Below are positions 17,101 through 25,333 of a stretch of DNA of 64,000 nt, piece after piece (position 1 is the first letter of the stretch; the number at the start of each line of letters is the position of its first letter). The notes beneath the pieces were generated by a model. That model saw only the letters and a program-made list of their open reading frames with translations, did no database searches and was not told where the DNA came from. The stretch covers positions 1-64,000 of the forward strand of contig DASXVQ010000102.1 of assembly GCA_036504155.1 (NCBI GenBank), read 5' to 3'. A program made the position numbers and the translations under genes. Source of the DNA: JACRCT01 sp036504155 (GTDB taxonomy: Bacteria; Myxococcota; Myxococcia; Myxococcales; UBA5297).

Positions 17101-18693
17101 ATGGGGCGCGGGCTGGCCCTCTCGCTGGTGGTCTGCGCGGCGCTCTCCGGCGCCGCGATCGCCTCGGTGAATCGCGGTGCCGGCCTCGGTCTGCTCGCTG
17201 CCGGCGGCGCCGCCGGATCCGTGCTGGGCCTGTGGCTCGTGCGAAGCCCGGGAATGCTCCGGAGGGGCCGAGGCCATCCTCTGGAGGCCATCGCGGTCGT
17301 GGGCGTCCTCGGGTTCTTCCTGCCGCTGCTGACCATGGACGCCGCGCCGGGCGCGGACATGGCCATGCACGCCGCCATCGCCCGGGCCCTGGTGGACGGC
17401 AGCGACGCGCTCTCCGCGGCCTGGGGAACGGTGGGCGTGGCGCTGTACCCGAAGGGCCTCGCGGCGTCGATGGCCCTGGTCGCTCCGGCCGTGGGGATGG
17501 CCAAGGCGAGCCTGCTCGCAGCGGGGCTGGCGCACGCGGTCGTGCTCCTCGGACTGGCGGCCTTCCTGTCGACGGTCGTCCGCTCGCGCTGGCCCTTCGC
17601 CTTGGCGACCCTGGCAGTCCTGGCCTCGAAGTCGCCGCAGAGCTTCTTCGACTGGGGCGGCAACCCGACCGCCATGGCTTTCGGCCTCGCGCTCTTCGCC
17701 GTGGCGCTGCTCGGGCAGGCCTGGGCGAGCGCGGAGTCGCCGGCTCCGGTGGCTCCGGCGGTGGCGGGCGCCTCGCTGCTCCTGCTCGGCGCTGCCGCGA
17801 CGCATCCGGCGGGAGCCCTGGCCGGCCTGCTCTCGGCGGCAGCGTTGCCGGTGCTGGGGCGTCCCACGTCGAAGGGAATCGCGGGCGCCGTCGTCGCGCT
17901 CGCGGTCTTCGGCGCGGGGATGCTCGCCCTGTGGCTCGGTGGGCCGCAGGTCTCGCCAGCGGAGGCAGACTGGATCGCCGACTACCAGCGGAACGTCGAG
18001 GGGGTGCTGCGCGGCCCACCGGCGCTCTTCGCGATAGAGGTCTGGCGCGGTCTGGCCCAGCGGCTCGGGACCGCCTGGACGGTGACGGTCGCAGTGGCGG
18101 CGCTCGTGCTGCTGGCGGCGAGGCTCTGGAAGCCTGTCGTGGTCGTGGCTCTGGCCGTCGTCGCGACGGGCGCGCTGCTGGCCCTCGGGCCGAGCATCCC
18201 CGGAGCGGGCGTGCTGCTGTACCCGGCTCGCTTCGCGCCGCTGCTCCTGGTGGCCACGGCGCCGCTGGTCGGATGGGCGTTCGAGCGTCTCGAGGGGCGC
18301 CTGAGAGCGCCCGCGAAGGCAGCCCTGGTGGCTCTCGCGGTGACGGCCGCGGTGGTCAACGTGCGGACCTTCCAGCGGGCGACGCCGATGGTCACCCGCA
18401 ACGATCTCGCGGCGATCGCGTGCGTGGCGAAGACGGTGCCGAAAGGCGCGGTCATCGAGGGAGCCTACGGCGACGCCACCCAGTGGATCCCGGCGCTGAC
18501 GGGCCTGGCGGTGACCGCGGCGCACCCGCACATCACTCTCGACGACGAGATCAAGGCGCAGCCGCAGCTCCGGCCGACCTATCGGTTCGTCGGCGAGCGC
18601 CTGCGGTATGGAGCTCCTCTGGAAGGCCGCACGCCGGCCGGCCCGGCGCTGTGCACGTTCGGGAAAGCGGCGCTCATCCGCCTGACCGAATAG
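17101..18693 (+). CDS. Polytopic membrane protein, GT-C-like
   Basis: The product has 530 residues and about eleven hydrophobic segments spread along its length. The first large outside loop carries DAAPGADMAMHAAIARAL, where acidic residues after the first helices recall GT-C membrane glycosyltransferases that use polyprenyl-linked sugars. The C-terminal ~120 residues are a soluble-looking periplasmic part containing GDATQWIPALTG. It begins one base after its upstream neighbour and is followed after 13 bases by another polytopic protein. A role in sugar transfer to envelope polymers or proteins is plausible but rests on topology and weak motif likeness. No substrate can be assigned. Confidence 0.55.
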   Translation: MGRGLALSLVVCAALSGAAIASVNRGAGLGLLAAGGAAGSVLGLWLVRSPGMLRRGRGHPLEAIAVVGVLGFFLPLLTMDAAPGADMAMHAAIARALVDGSDALSAAWGTVGVALYPKGLAASMALVAPAVGMAKASLLAAGLAHAVVLLGLAAFLSTVVRSRWPFALATLAVLASKSPQSFFDWGGNPTAMAFGLALFAVALLGQAWASAESPAPVAPAVAGASLLLLGAAATHPAGALAGLLSAAALPVLGRPTSKGIAGAVVALAVFGAGMLALWLGGPQVSPAEADWIADYQRNVEGVLRGPPALFAIEVWRGLAQRLGTAWTVTVAVAALVLLAARLWKPVVVVALAVVATGALLALGPSIPGAGVLLYPARFAPLLLVATAPLVGWAFERLEGRLRAPAKAALVALAVTAAVVNVRTFQRATPMVTRNDLAAIACVAKTVPKGAVIEGAYGDATQWIPALTGLAVTAAHPHITLDDEIKAQPQLRPTYRFVGERLRYGAPLEGRTPAGPALCTFGKAALIRLTE

Positions 18694-18706
18694 GCTTCCT
18701 TCCGCG

Positions 18707-20290
18707 ATGGACTCCCGTCTCCCCCGCAACTTCCTGCTCCTGGCCAGCGCGCTGGCGCCGCTCGCGGTGGTGAAGACGCTTTGGGCCGGTCTGATGGAGG
18801 TGGAGACCCGCTTCGCCTTCGGCTGGGACGGTGCGAGCCGGTCGCTGCAGGACCTCGAGGCCGCGTGGGCGCTGCAGCACTTGGAGCCCCTGCGATTCCT
18901 GCGCGTGCTGCTGCTCCAGCAGCACTGGCCCACCCTGCGGATGCTCATCGCGGCGCCGCTGCAGTTGATCATGGGCCCGTCGCACGAGGTGGAGAGCGCG
19001 ATCACCGTCGCCAGCTACGTGCTGCTGCTGCCGCTCCTGGCCTGGGGCGCCTGGCACCTGATGCGGACGACGACCGAGGCGGTGCTGGCGTCCCTCCTGG
19101 GATCGCTGGCGGTGCTGGCCAATGGCGCGCTGCTGGTCCACTCGGCCGGGGCGATGCTCGAGGCACAGTCGGCGCTGATGACGTTGGCGGCGACGATCGC
19201 CTGGATGCGGCTGCGCGAGCCGGGCTCGGAACAGAGGGTGGGGCCGCTGGCGGTCGCCGCCAACCTGCTGTTCCACACCAAGCTGCAGTACGGGGCGATC
19301 TTCGCGGCGACCGTGCTCCTCACCGAGGCGCTGCTCCTGTCGCGAGAGGAGCGGTCCCGGGCGCTCGCCGGGCTGGCGTCGGTAGGGCGCGCGGCGCTGC
19401 GGCGGTGGACGACCTGGCTCTTCCTGGGGGTGGTGGCGGTCTGCGGAGCCCTGGCCTTATGGGCGTCCAGCGGCGGGTTCGTCCAGCAGATCGGCACGGT
19501 GACGATCTCGATGCGCAGGGCGACCGGCCCGCTCTTCTGGGCCGCCTTCGCGCTGTTCTGGGGGCTGCAGTGGGAGCTGTGGCGCTCGCGCAGCCAGCTC
19601 GCGCCGTCCGTGCCGCAGCGACTGCGCGCGCTGTGGGCCTGGCTCGTCGTGCCCATGGGCGCCTGGCTGCTGGTGCCCTTCAGCCGGCGGCTGGAGGTCC
19701 ACGTCTCCTCGGCCGTCGAGTTCGAGAGCTTCGCGCCGGTCGACGGCTTCCTCGCCCGGTGGGCGTATTACCCGAAGGCGGCAGCCGCGGAGTGGTACGG
19801 GCCGCTCGGCTGGGCGGCGATCGGCGCGGCGGTGGCGTTCACCGTCGCGTCGGCGCTGCGCTACCCCGAGTTCAGGCGCCGGCTGATCGTCCCTGCGGCG
19901 GTGATCTTGGGCGAGTGGGCGGCGCTGACCTTGCTGACTCGCAACAACTTCGTGCCGCGCTTCGCGCTCAACCTCGTGCCGGTGCTGGCTCTCTTCTGCG
20001 TGCTGTGGATCCCCGCGCTGCGGCATTGGCCGTGGACGCTCGCCGGGCTGGGGGTCTGCGCCGGGCTCGCGGCGGCGATGATCTCGCTGTGGAGCCCGCC
20101 CGCGCTCGCCACCACCCTGCGCGGCGGCTTCGAGGAGGGCTCGGTGCAGCAGAGGTGCGCCGCCCTGGTGGCCTCGAGCGCGCCGCCCGACGTCGTCGAC
20201 GCCTTGCCCGACAGGTCCAGGCGCGACTGCCAGCTGCAGCTGCAGCTCGCCGCGTGGAGACAGGGCCGGTGGCTGGAGTGGAAGCAGTAG
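18707..20290 (+). CDS. Polytopic membrane protein, PMT/ArnT-like GT-C candidate
   Basis: The product has 527 residues and ten or more hydrophobic helices. The first loop has acidic residues before an HxxxLR-type segment (DGASRSLQDLEAAWALQHLE), as in GT-C/PMT-2 family enzymes. The C-terminal ~70 residues contain several Cys (QQRCAAL, RRDCQLQ) and end in a basic, aromatic tail (GRWLEWKQ). It lies 13 bases after the previous membrane protein and probably acts with it. No strong ribosome binding site is seen before the ATG. Function is inferred from shape only; a polymer ligase or lipid transporter is the alternative. Confidence 0.55.
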   Translation: MDSRLPRNFLLLASALAPLAVVKTLWAGLMEVETRFAFGWDGASRSLQDLEAAWALQHLEPLRFLRVLLLQQHWPTLRMLIAAPLQLIMGPSHEVESAITVASYVLLLPLLAWGAWHLMRTTTEAVLASLLGSLAVLANGALLVHSAGAMLEAQSALMTLAATIAWMRLREPGSEQRVGPLAVAANLLFHTKLQYGAIFAATVLLTEALLLSREERSRALAGLASVGRAALRRWTTWLFLGVVAVCGALALWASSGGFVQQIGTVTISMRRATGPLFWAAFALFWGLQWELWRSRSQLAPSVPQRLRALWAWLVVPMGAWLLVPFSRRLEVHVSSAVEFESFAPVDGFLARWAYYPKAAAAEWYGPLGWAAIGAAVAFTVASALRYPEFRRRLIVPAAVILGEWAALTLLTRNNFVPRFALNLVPVLALFCVLWIPALRHWPWTLAGLGVCAGLAAAMISLWSPPALATTLRGGFEEGSVQQRCAALVASSAPPDVVDALPDRSRRDCQLQLQLAAWRQGRWLEWKQ

Positions 20291-20309
20291 TAGCCGCCGC
20301 TGCCGCCGG

Positions 20310-20966
20310 CTAGCCGGGTGCGGCCTTCAAGAATTCGATCGACCGGCCGACGGCGGCCTCGAGCTCCGCGAGCTTCTTGGGGAACAGGTGCGTCGTGCCC
20401 GGGACGATCTCCAGGCGCTTGGGCCCCGGCAGCCTGGAGACCAGCGCCTCGATCTCGCTCGCGCCGCCGAACTCGTCGTGCTCGGCCTGGACGAAAGCCT
20501 TGGGCTTGGCGAGCGCCCCCAGGAACGGGGCGTAGTCGTAGATGCCGACCGCGAGGCCGACCCCGAGGAGCTTCGAGATCCGCGGGTCGCGCGAGCCGAA
20601 CTCCAGCCCCACGCGCGAGCCGAACGAGAAGCCGGCGATCCACAGGGGCAGGGCAGGGTGCCGCGCGGTCAGGAAGTCGACCGCGGCCGCGACGTCCTCC
20701 AGCTCGCCGACTCCGTCCCCGTGGCTGCCGGTCGACAGGCCGACCCCGCGGAAGTTGAAGCGCAGCACCGCCGCCCCCGCGTCGTGGAGGGCGCGCGCCA
20801 CCCGGTAGATGACGTTGTTGTTCATCGTCCCGCCTTGGAGCGGGTGCGGGTGGCAGGCGACCGCGGCGAAGGACGGCGCGTCGGGCTCCTGCAGCAAGCC
20901 CTCGAGCCGGCCGTGCGAGACGGGGATCTCGACGGCCCGGGGAGCCCAGCGCGTCTGGGGGTTCAT
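20310..20966 (-). CDS. Alpha/beta hydrolase of the COG2945 type
   Basis: The product has 218 residues, a single alpha/beta-hydrolase domain with no signal peptide. Family marks are the oxyanion-region phrase CHPHPLQGGTMNNNVIYR, FNFRGVGLSTG, the nucleophile elbow GFSFGS, an Asp in AEHDEFGG and a His in PGTTHLFP, giving a complete Ser-Asp-His triad. It should hydrolyse an ester or acyl bond, with the natural substrate unknown. Its ATG lies five bases after the stop of the upstream minus-strand gene, so the two form an operon. It converges on the membrane-protein gene with a 19-base gap. Confidence 0.85.
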   Translation of the reverse strand: MNPQTRWAPRAVEIPVSHGRLEGLLQEPDAPSFAAVACHPHPLQGGTMNNNVIYRVARALHDAGAAVLRFNFRGVGLSTGSHGDGVGELEDVAAAVDFLTARHPALPLWIAGFSFGSRVGLEFGSRDPRISKLLGVGLAVGIYDYAPFLGALAKPKAFVQAEHDEFGGASEIEALVSRLPGPKRLEIVPGTTHLFPKKLAELEAAVGRSIEFLKAAPG

Positions 20967-20970
20967 CGGT

Positions 20971-21522
20971 TCAGGCGCGCAGCCGCTCGCGCAGGGCCTT
21001 GGCCTTGGCCTGGACGTCCGGGTCGGTGCCCATCATCTCCAGGGCGCGCAGGCGCTGGTCCATGGACTTGGGGCACTTGGGGCCGGCGAGCGCGCCGGAG
21101 GTGGCCAAGGTCTCGAGCTGGTTGAGGGACTTCTCGACGACCCGGTCCTTGGGGTGGTCGAGCCAGTCGACGAGCAGGTAGGCGTCCTCGGGCATCTCGA
21201 ACTTGCCCACGAACTCGGTGACGAGCTCTGCCCACTGCTTGCGGTCCTCGGTGCCGACCTTCTTGATCTTCTTGAGCAGCTCGTCGCGGACCTTGAGCTC
21301 GCCGGTGGGGTCGAGCTTCTCGCGGACCGCGTCCGGCATCTCCTCGCCGCCCAGCATCTTGGCGACCTTGGCCTTGTACTGCTCGTACATGGGCGAGCGC
21401 TCCATCCGCTGCTGGGCGCGCTCCTCCTGCGCCTTCTGGCGCCCGCCGCCCTTGTCGCGCATCTTGTCGATGTCTCGCCAGGAGCGCTTGGGGCGATCGT
21501 CGTCCAAATCGCGCTTCGCCAT
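20971..21522 (-). CDS. Small charged protein of unknown function
   Basis: The product has 183 residues from the ATG at 21522 (MAKRDLDDDRPKRSW). This start has GAGG nine bases upstream; an ATG at 21537 is also possible. The sequence is hydrophilic and helical: a basic/acidic N-terminus, RAQQRMERSPMYEQYKAKV, then LLKKIKKVGTEDRKQWAELV and a C-terminal repeat-like helical part ending in ALRERLRA. No enzyme motif, signal peptide or membrane helix is visible. It forms an operon with the following hydrolase. I do not recognise a named family; a cytoplasmic adaptor is possible. The 247 bases upstream, shared with divergent gpsA, show no convincing promoter. Confidence 0.68.
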   Translation of the reverse strand: MAKRDLDDDRPKRSWRDIDKMRDKGGGRQKAQEERAQQRMERSPMYEQYKAKVAKMLGGEEMPDAVREKLDPTGELKVRDELLKKIKKVGTEDRKQWAELVTEFVGKFEMPEDAYLLVDWLDHPKDRVVEKSLNQLETLATSGALAGPKCPKSMDQRLRALEMMGTDPDVQAKAKALRERLRA

Positions 21523-21769
21523 GGGACTCAACCTCATGCCTTCTTGCTGCGGTGGAGCGCAGGGGTGCCCTGCAGTGACTACCCGGGCGTCCCCGACTAC
21601 GTTCCCGGCCCGCAAAGCGAATGCCGTGCGACGACCCGGAAGTCCCCCTTATACCCGAAACGACGTACGCTCGTCCGCTCCGAATCGCCTAGGGTGCTGG
21701 AGCGAAAGCTAATCCTCGCCGGAGCACGCGCCGGGCGGAACGCCGAGGTTCTTCAAGGGGAGGAGCACG

Positions 21770-22768
21770 ATGCGAGTCACGGTGGTTGGAGCCGGAGCGT
21801 TCGGGACCTCGCTGGCCGCCTCGCTGGCCAACAGCGGCAATTCGGTGCGGCTGTGGGCGCGCGAGCCGGAGATCGCCTCGCAGATCAACCAGCAGCACGA
21901 GAACGCGGTCTACCTGGCGGGGGTGCCCCTGCCCGAGAAGGTGCTGGCGACCAGCGACATCCAGGAGGCCGTCGACCGGGCCGAGATGGCGGTGCTCGCC
22001 GCTCCCTCGCACGCGACGCGGGCGGTGGCGACGAGCCTCAGGCCCCTCCTGCCGCCGCACATCCCCATCGTCTGCGTGGCCAAAGGCATCGAGAACGACA
22101 CGCTGCTGACCATGACCGAGGTGCTCGAGGACGTCTTCCCGACCGAGCGCCACCCGTACCTCTCGGTGCTCTCGGGCCCCTCGTTCGCCCGCGAGGTGGC
22201 CATGAAGCTGCCCACGGCGGTGACGGTGGCGGCGCTCTGGGAGCGGGTCGCGCGCGAGGTGCAGAAGGCCTTCTCGTTCGACCGCTTCCGCGCCTACACC
22301 TCCACCGACGTCGTGGGCGTGCAGTTCGGCGGCGCGCTCAAGAACGTGGTGGCCATCGCCGCGGGCTGCGCCGACGGCCTGGGGTTCGGCGACAACGCCC
22401 GCGCGGCGCTCATCACCCGGGGCCTGGCGGAGATCACCCGGGCGGCGGTCCGCCGCGGCGCGAACCCGATGACGCTGGCCGGCCTGTCCGGCCTGGGCGA
22501 CCTCGTGCTGACCTGCACCGGCGAGCTGTCGCGAAACCGGCAGCTGGGCCTGGCGCTGGGCAAGGGCATGAAGATGAGCGAGGCGCTCAAGGACAAGCGC
22601 ACCGTCGCCGAGGGCGTCAAGACCGCCATCAGCGCCGTCGGGCTGGCCGAGAAGCTGGGCGTGGCCATGCCCATCGCGCAAGAGACCTACAAGATCCTCT
22701 TCGAGGACAAGCCCGCGAAGCAGGCGGTGGTCGACCTGATGACTCGGGAGCTGAAGGCGGAGGTCTGA
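21770..22768 (+). CDS. gpsA: Glycerol-3-phosphate dehydrogenase [NAD(P)+]
   Basis: The product has 332 residues, standard for GpsA, which reduces dihydroxyacetone phosphate to sn-glycerol-3-phosphate for phospholipid synthesis in the cytoplasm. The dinucleotide loop is VVGAGAFGTSLA near the N-terminus. Further marks are AKGIE, LSGPSFAREVA, the catalytic-Lys region GGALKNVVAIAAG, GLAEITR and LSGLGDLVLTC, and the C-terminal TVAEGVKT. GGGAGGAG lies seven bases before the ATG. The gene stands alone, and a GC-rich hairpin follows its stop. Confidence 0.96.
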   Translation: MRVTVVGAGAFGTSLAASLANSGNSVRLWAREPEIASQINQQHENAVYLAGVPLPEKVLATSDIQEAVDRAEMAVLAAPSHATRAVATSLRPLLPPHIPIVCVAKGIENDTLLTMTEVLEDVFPTERHPYLSVLSGPSFAREVAMKLPTAVTVAALWERVAREVQKAFSFDRFRAYTSTDVVGVQFGGALKNVVAIAAGCADGLGFGDNARAALITRGLAEITRAAVRRGANPMTLAGLSGLGDLVLTCTGELSRNRQLGLALGKGMKMSEALKDKRTVAEGVKTAISAVGLAEKLGVAMPIAQETYKILFEDKPAKQAVVDLMTRELKAEV

Positions 22769-22781
22769 GCTCGGGAAACCG

Positions 22782-22817
22782 CCCCCCCAACCCCCTCCAG
22801 CGGAGCTGGCGGGGGGG
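22782..22817 (+). terminator. Hairpin terminator candidate after gpsA
   Basis: An outer C7/G7 stem (22782-22788 with 22811-22817) and an inner CCAGC-GGA-GCTGG stem (22797-22809) start 14 bases after the gpsA stop. No T-run follows. The sequence from here to 22975 holds only this hairpin and the one at 22940. Confidence 0.5.
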
Positions 22818-22939
22818 CCGTTGGTTGCCCTGGCGACCCGGTAGGAGCTACTGCACCGCCACGCTCTCGCTCGAGATTGCGTCCGGAGCACAGCACCGCC
22901 CGTCGTCCGCAAGGCAGCGGAGCGACGCCGAGTCCTCCC

Positions 22940-22967
22940 CCCGCCCCTCCGGCTCCGCTGGGGCGGG
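22940..22967 (-). terminator. Hairpin terminator candidate of the minus-strand amylase
   Basis: A perfect 8-bp stem (CCCGCCCC with GGGGCGGG) with a 12-base loop lies nine bases beyond the amylase stop on the minus strand. No T-run is present. Confidence 0.5.
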
Positions 22968-22975
22968 AGGGCGGT

Positions 22976-25051
22976 TTAGCAGCTCTCCAAGCGCAGCCAC
23001 TGCGCGCGCGTCGCCGCCGGCATCTTCACGTACAGGTCCCACTTCAGGTCCGCGCCGCTGCGGCAGCCGCCGACCTGCTCGCCCGACAGCACGTCCACGA
23101 GCTTGTAGGCGTGGCTGTTGGTGATGTGCAGCTTGGAGGCCAGCGCGTCGTCGATGAAGTAGCTCTGCTCCACGTCCTGGCTCCAAAGGTTGTGGAAGGC
23201 GAAGACCACGTTCGAGTCGCTGGTCCACTTGGCCTGCGCGAAGATCCGCGAGTCGGCGGCCCCGGTCCAGCGGCTGCGCAGGAACTGGTAGCTGCCAGAG
23301 AGCAGCGCCCGGTTCTCGTTCGCCAGCCGCCCGGCGATCATCGAGCGGTAGTAGTCGGTCAGCGCCGCGCCGTCGGCCTTGAAGTTGTCGGTGCCCTCGA
23401 AGCGGCCTCGCACGAAGTCCGAGCGGCGGAAGCCCACGCCCCACGGCTCGCCGAACTCCTGGCCCATCAGCATCATCGGCGTCGAGCGCGTGGTCGCCCC
23501 GATGCCCCAGAAGCCGGCGCCGGTCCACCGGTCGAAGCCGGTGCCCTCGGTCAGGCGGTGCTCGTCGTGCGTCTCCAGCGCGGTCATGGTGAAGGCGTGG
23601 TCGTTGAAGCGGCGCATGTTCTCGATCACCGACTCGACGTGCGCGGTGTCCTTGGTCTGGCCGCTGCGCGCGTTCATGTCGAAGACGTATCCCTCGGTCA
23701 TCACGTCCACGACCTTGTTCATGCCCATCTGGTCGCCGAACTCCTCGGCCAGGAACACCGGCCGGGCCTGCCCGCGCTTCCAGGCGTAGTAGTCGACCTT
23801 GCTGACCAGGTACTTCCACTCGTTGGGGCCCATCCCGCCGTCGGGGTCGGTGGTGTGGTCGAGCCGGAAGCCGTCCACGCCGCGGCTGACCCAGTAGTTC
23901 ATGACCCGGAACAGGTACTCGCGCTGGCGCACGAACTCCCACTGGTGGGCGTCGTTCTCCTCGTGGTGGAAGAGGAACTTCACGTCCCGCCAGTTGTTGG
24001 TGAAGTTGTCGCCCACCCAGCGCGCCGGGTCGTAGGCGTTCGAGCCCAGGTAGAAGCCGGGAAGCTGCTGCTCCAGGAACTGGGCGGTGCAGTCGAAGCG
24101 CTCGCGCTCGAAGTCGAAGGCCTCGCGCCACATGTTGTAGGCGCGCACCCGCTGGTCGCCCTCCAGGTCCGGGCACTTGGCGTCGAGGGCGGCGAGCTGC
24201 GCCTTGTGCCAGGTGCTCTTCTTGGCGGCGGCGGTCAGCTTCTCCGGCGTGTCCAGGATCTCCGGGCGCAGCAGGTTCGCCTCGTAGGTCTTGGCGAAGT
24301 CCCACAGGCCGTTGAGGTCCTGGCCCTTGGCGACGCGCTCGCGCACCGGCGTGTAATCGGCGGCGTCGTACATCAGGTAGTTGTGGCCGAAGTGGTTGAA
24401 GGCGACGTCCAGCATCACCTTCAGGCCCTTCGCGTGCGCCTGGGCGATCACCGCGTCCAGGCCGTCGTTGCCCCAGCACGGGGTGGACGAGTACTCGTCC
24501 CGGCCCGCGGCGATGCACGAGCGCGAGAGCGTCCCGGCGGCGTGGAGGTAGTCGCGCACGGCGTACGGCGATCCCAGATCGTCGCAGGGGTCGGGGATGC
24601 TCCAGGTGTCGTTGTTGGGGAACAGCGGCATCAGCCACACCGTGTTCGCCCCGACCTTCTCCTTCACGTAGCGCACGGTGATGCCCTGCCGGTAGTCGGC
24701 GGTGTCCTCGAGCAGGTCGTCGAGCGTGCCCAGGCGGATCTTCTTCAGGTCGGAGAGGTTGGGGCAGTACATGCCCTCGGCGCGGTAGGGGATGCTCGGC
24801 GCGGGCTTGTCGGCGCAGGCCTGTCGCTGCCACGGCGCGCCCACGTCCGGCCGGCAGGCGTTGGCCGCGCGGACCTGGACCTCGTAGAGCACCATGCGGC
24901 CGGCGGCGAGGTTCAGGTCGTTGTAGCCGGCGGTGCCGATGCCGTCCTCGGCCGTCTCGAAGCCGGGGGCCTGCTCGCCATCCTCGACCTGTGCGGTGCC
25001 ACAGCCAACCAGTGCGAGCGCGAGGAGAAGGGCCAGGGTGAGCCGCGACAT
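22976..25051 (-). CDS. Secreted GH13 alpha-amylase-family lipoprotein
   Basis: The product has 691 residues. The ATG at 25051 follows GGAGG by six bases and gives a lipoprotein signal (MSRLTLALLLALALVGCG). The four GH13 regions are clear: DVAFNH (I), GFRLDHTTD with the nucleophile Asp (II), FLAEEFGD with the acid Glu (III) and LETHDEHR (IV). It should hydrolyse alpha-1,4-glucans at the cell surface or in the periplasm. Several Cys in the N-terminal third (ANACRP, QACADK, MYCPNL, PDPCDD) suggest disulfides, which fits export. It is transcribed divergently from a second amylase gene across a palindrome-rich region, so both probably answer to maltodextrin. Its exact product pattern cannot be told. 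Confidence 0.9.
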   Translation of the reverse strand: MSRLTLALLLALALVGCGTAQVEDGEQAPGFETAEDGIGTAGYNDLNLAAGRMVLYEVQVRAANACRPDVGAPWQRQACADKPAPSIPYRAEGMYCPNLSDLKKIRLGTLDDLLEDTADYRQGITVRYVKEKVGANTVWLMPLFPNNDTWSIPDPCDDLGSPYAVRDYLHAAGTLSRSCIAAGRDEYSSTPCWGNDGLDAVIAQAHAKGLKVMLDVAFNHFGHNYLMYDAADYTPVRERVAKGQDLNGLWDFAKTYEANLLRPEILDTPEKLTAAAKKSTWHKAQLAALDAKCPDLEGDQRVRAYNMWREAFDFERERFDCTAQFLEQQLPGFYLGSNAYDPARWVGDNFTNNWRDVKFLFHHEENDAHQWEFVRQREYLFRVMNYWVSRGVDGFRLDHTTDPDGGMGPNEWKYLVSKVDYYAWKRGQARPVFLAEEFGDQMGMNKVVDVMTEGYVFDMNARSGQTKDTAHVESVIENMRRFNDHAFTMTALETHDEHRLTEGTGFDRWTGAGFWGIGATTRSTPMMLMGQEFGEPWGVGFRRSDFVRGRFEGTDNFKADGAALTDYYRSMIAGRLANENRALLSGSYQFLRSRWTGAADSRIFAQAKWTSDSNVVFAFHNLWSQDVEQSYFIDDALASKLHITNSHAYKLVDVLSGEQVGGCRSGADLKWDLYVKMPAATRAQWLRLESC

Positions 25052-25107
25052 GACTGCCTCCGACTGGAGAATCGACCGCTGAGGTGGGACATTGTCGCCA
25101 AATGTCG

Positions 25108-25118
25108 GCAACGGTTGC
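25108..25118. promoter_or_regulatory. LacI-family-like operator candidate
   Basis: GCAACGGTTGC is a perfect 11-base palindrome with half-site GCAAC, close to the GCAA...TTGC half-sites of LacI/GalR-family regulators that often control maltose genes. It sits 57 bases before the start of the minus-strand amylase. Confidence 0.4.
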
Positions 25119-25151
25119 GCGGCCAGCCCCAACTCTTTGAAATCAGAAGAC

Positions 25152-25165
25152 ATCGGTCGACCGAT
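25152..25165. promoter_or_regulatory. Perfect 14-base palindrome, operator candidate
   Basis: ATCGGTCGACCGAT is identical to its reverse complement. It lies about midway between the divergent starts, where one dimeric regulator could act on both genes. Confidence 0.4.
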
Positions 25166-25333
25166 CCGCCAAAAAGGCCGCGGAGTATCTCCGAACGGAG
25201 TCACGCAATCAAGGGGGTAGCCCGAAGGGGGCTTGACGCCTCCGGAACTTTGATTGCCCGACCTTGCGCAGTTCCGGTAACCTCGCTCCCTCGGCCGTCG
25301 GAACTCGGACCCAAATCCGAAAGGACGCTGCTC

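Larger units (their letters stand above)
25052..25333. promoter_or_regulatory. Divergent control region of the starch locus, rich in palindromes
   Basis: This 282-base stretch between the two amylase genes is less GC-rich than its neighbours. It holds several inverted repeats: GACATT-N7-AATGTC (25088-25106), GCAACGGTTGC (25108-25118), ATCGGTCGACCGAT (25152-25165), CTCCGAACGGAG (25189-25200), GCAATCAA (25205-25212) against TTGATTGC (25250-25257), and CCGGAACT (25242-25249) against AGTTCCGG (25270-25277). A TTGACG at 25233 could be a -35 box for the plus-strand operon, but no good -10 follows. No regulator gene is linked. Confidence 0.6.

Noticed and set aside
21523..21769. tRNA or small RNA in the gpsA upstream gap
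   Set aside because: No cloverleaf, T-loop sequence or terminator-like end was found by eye.
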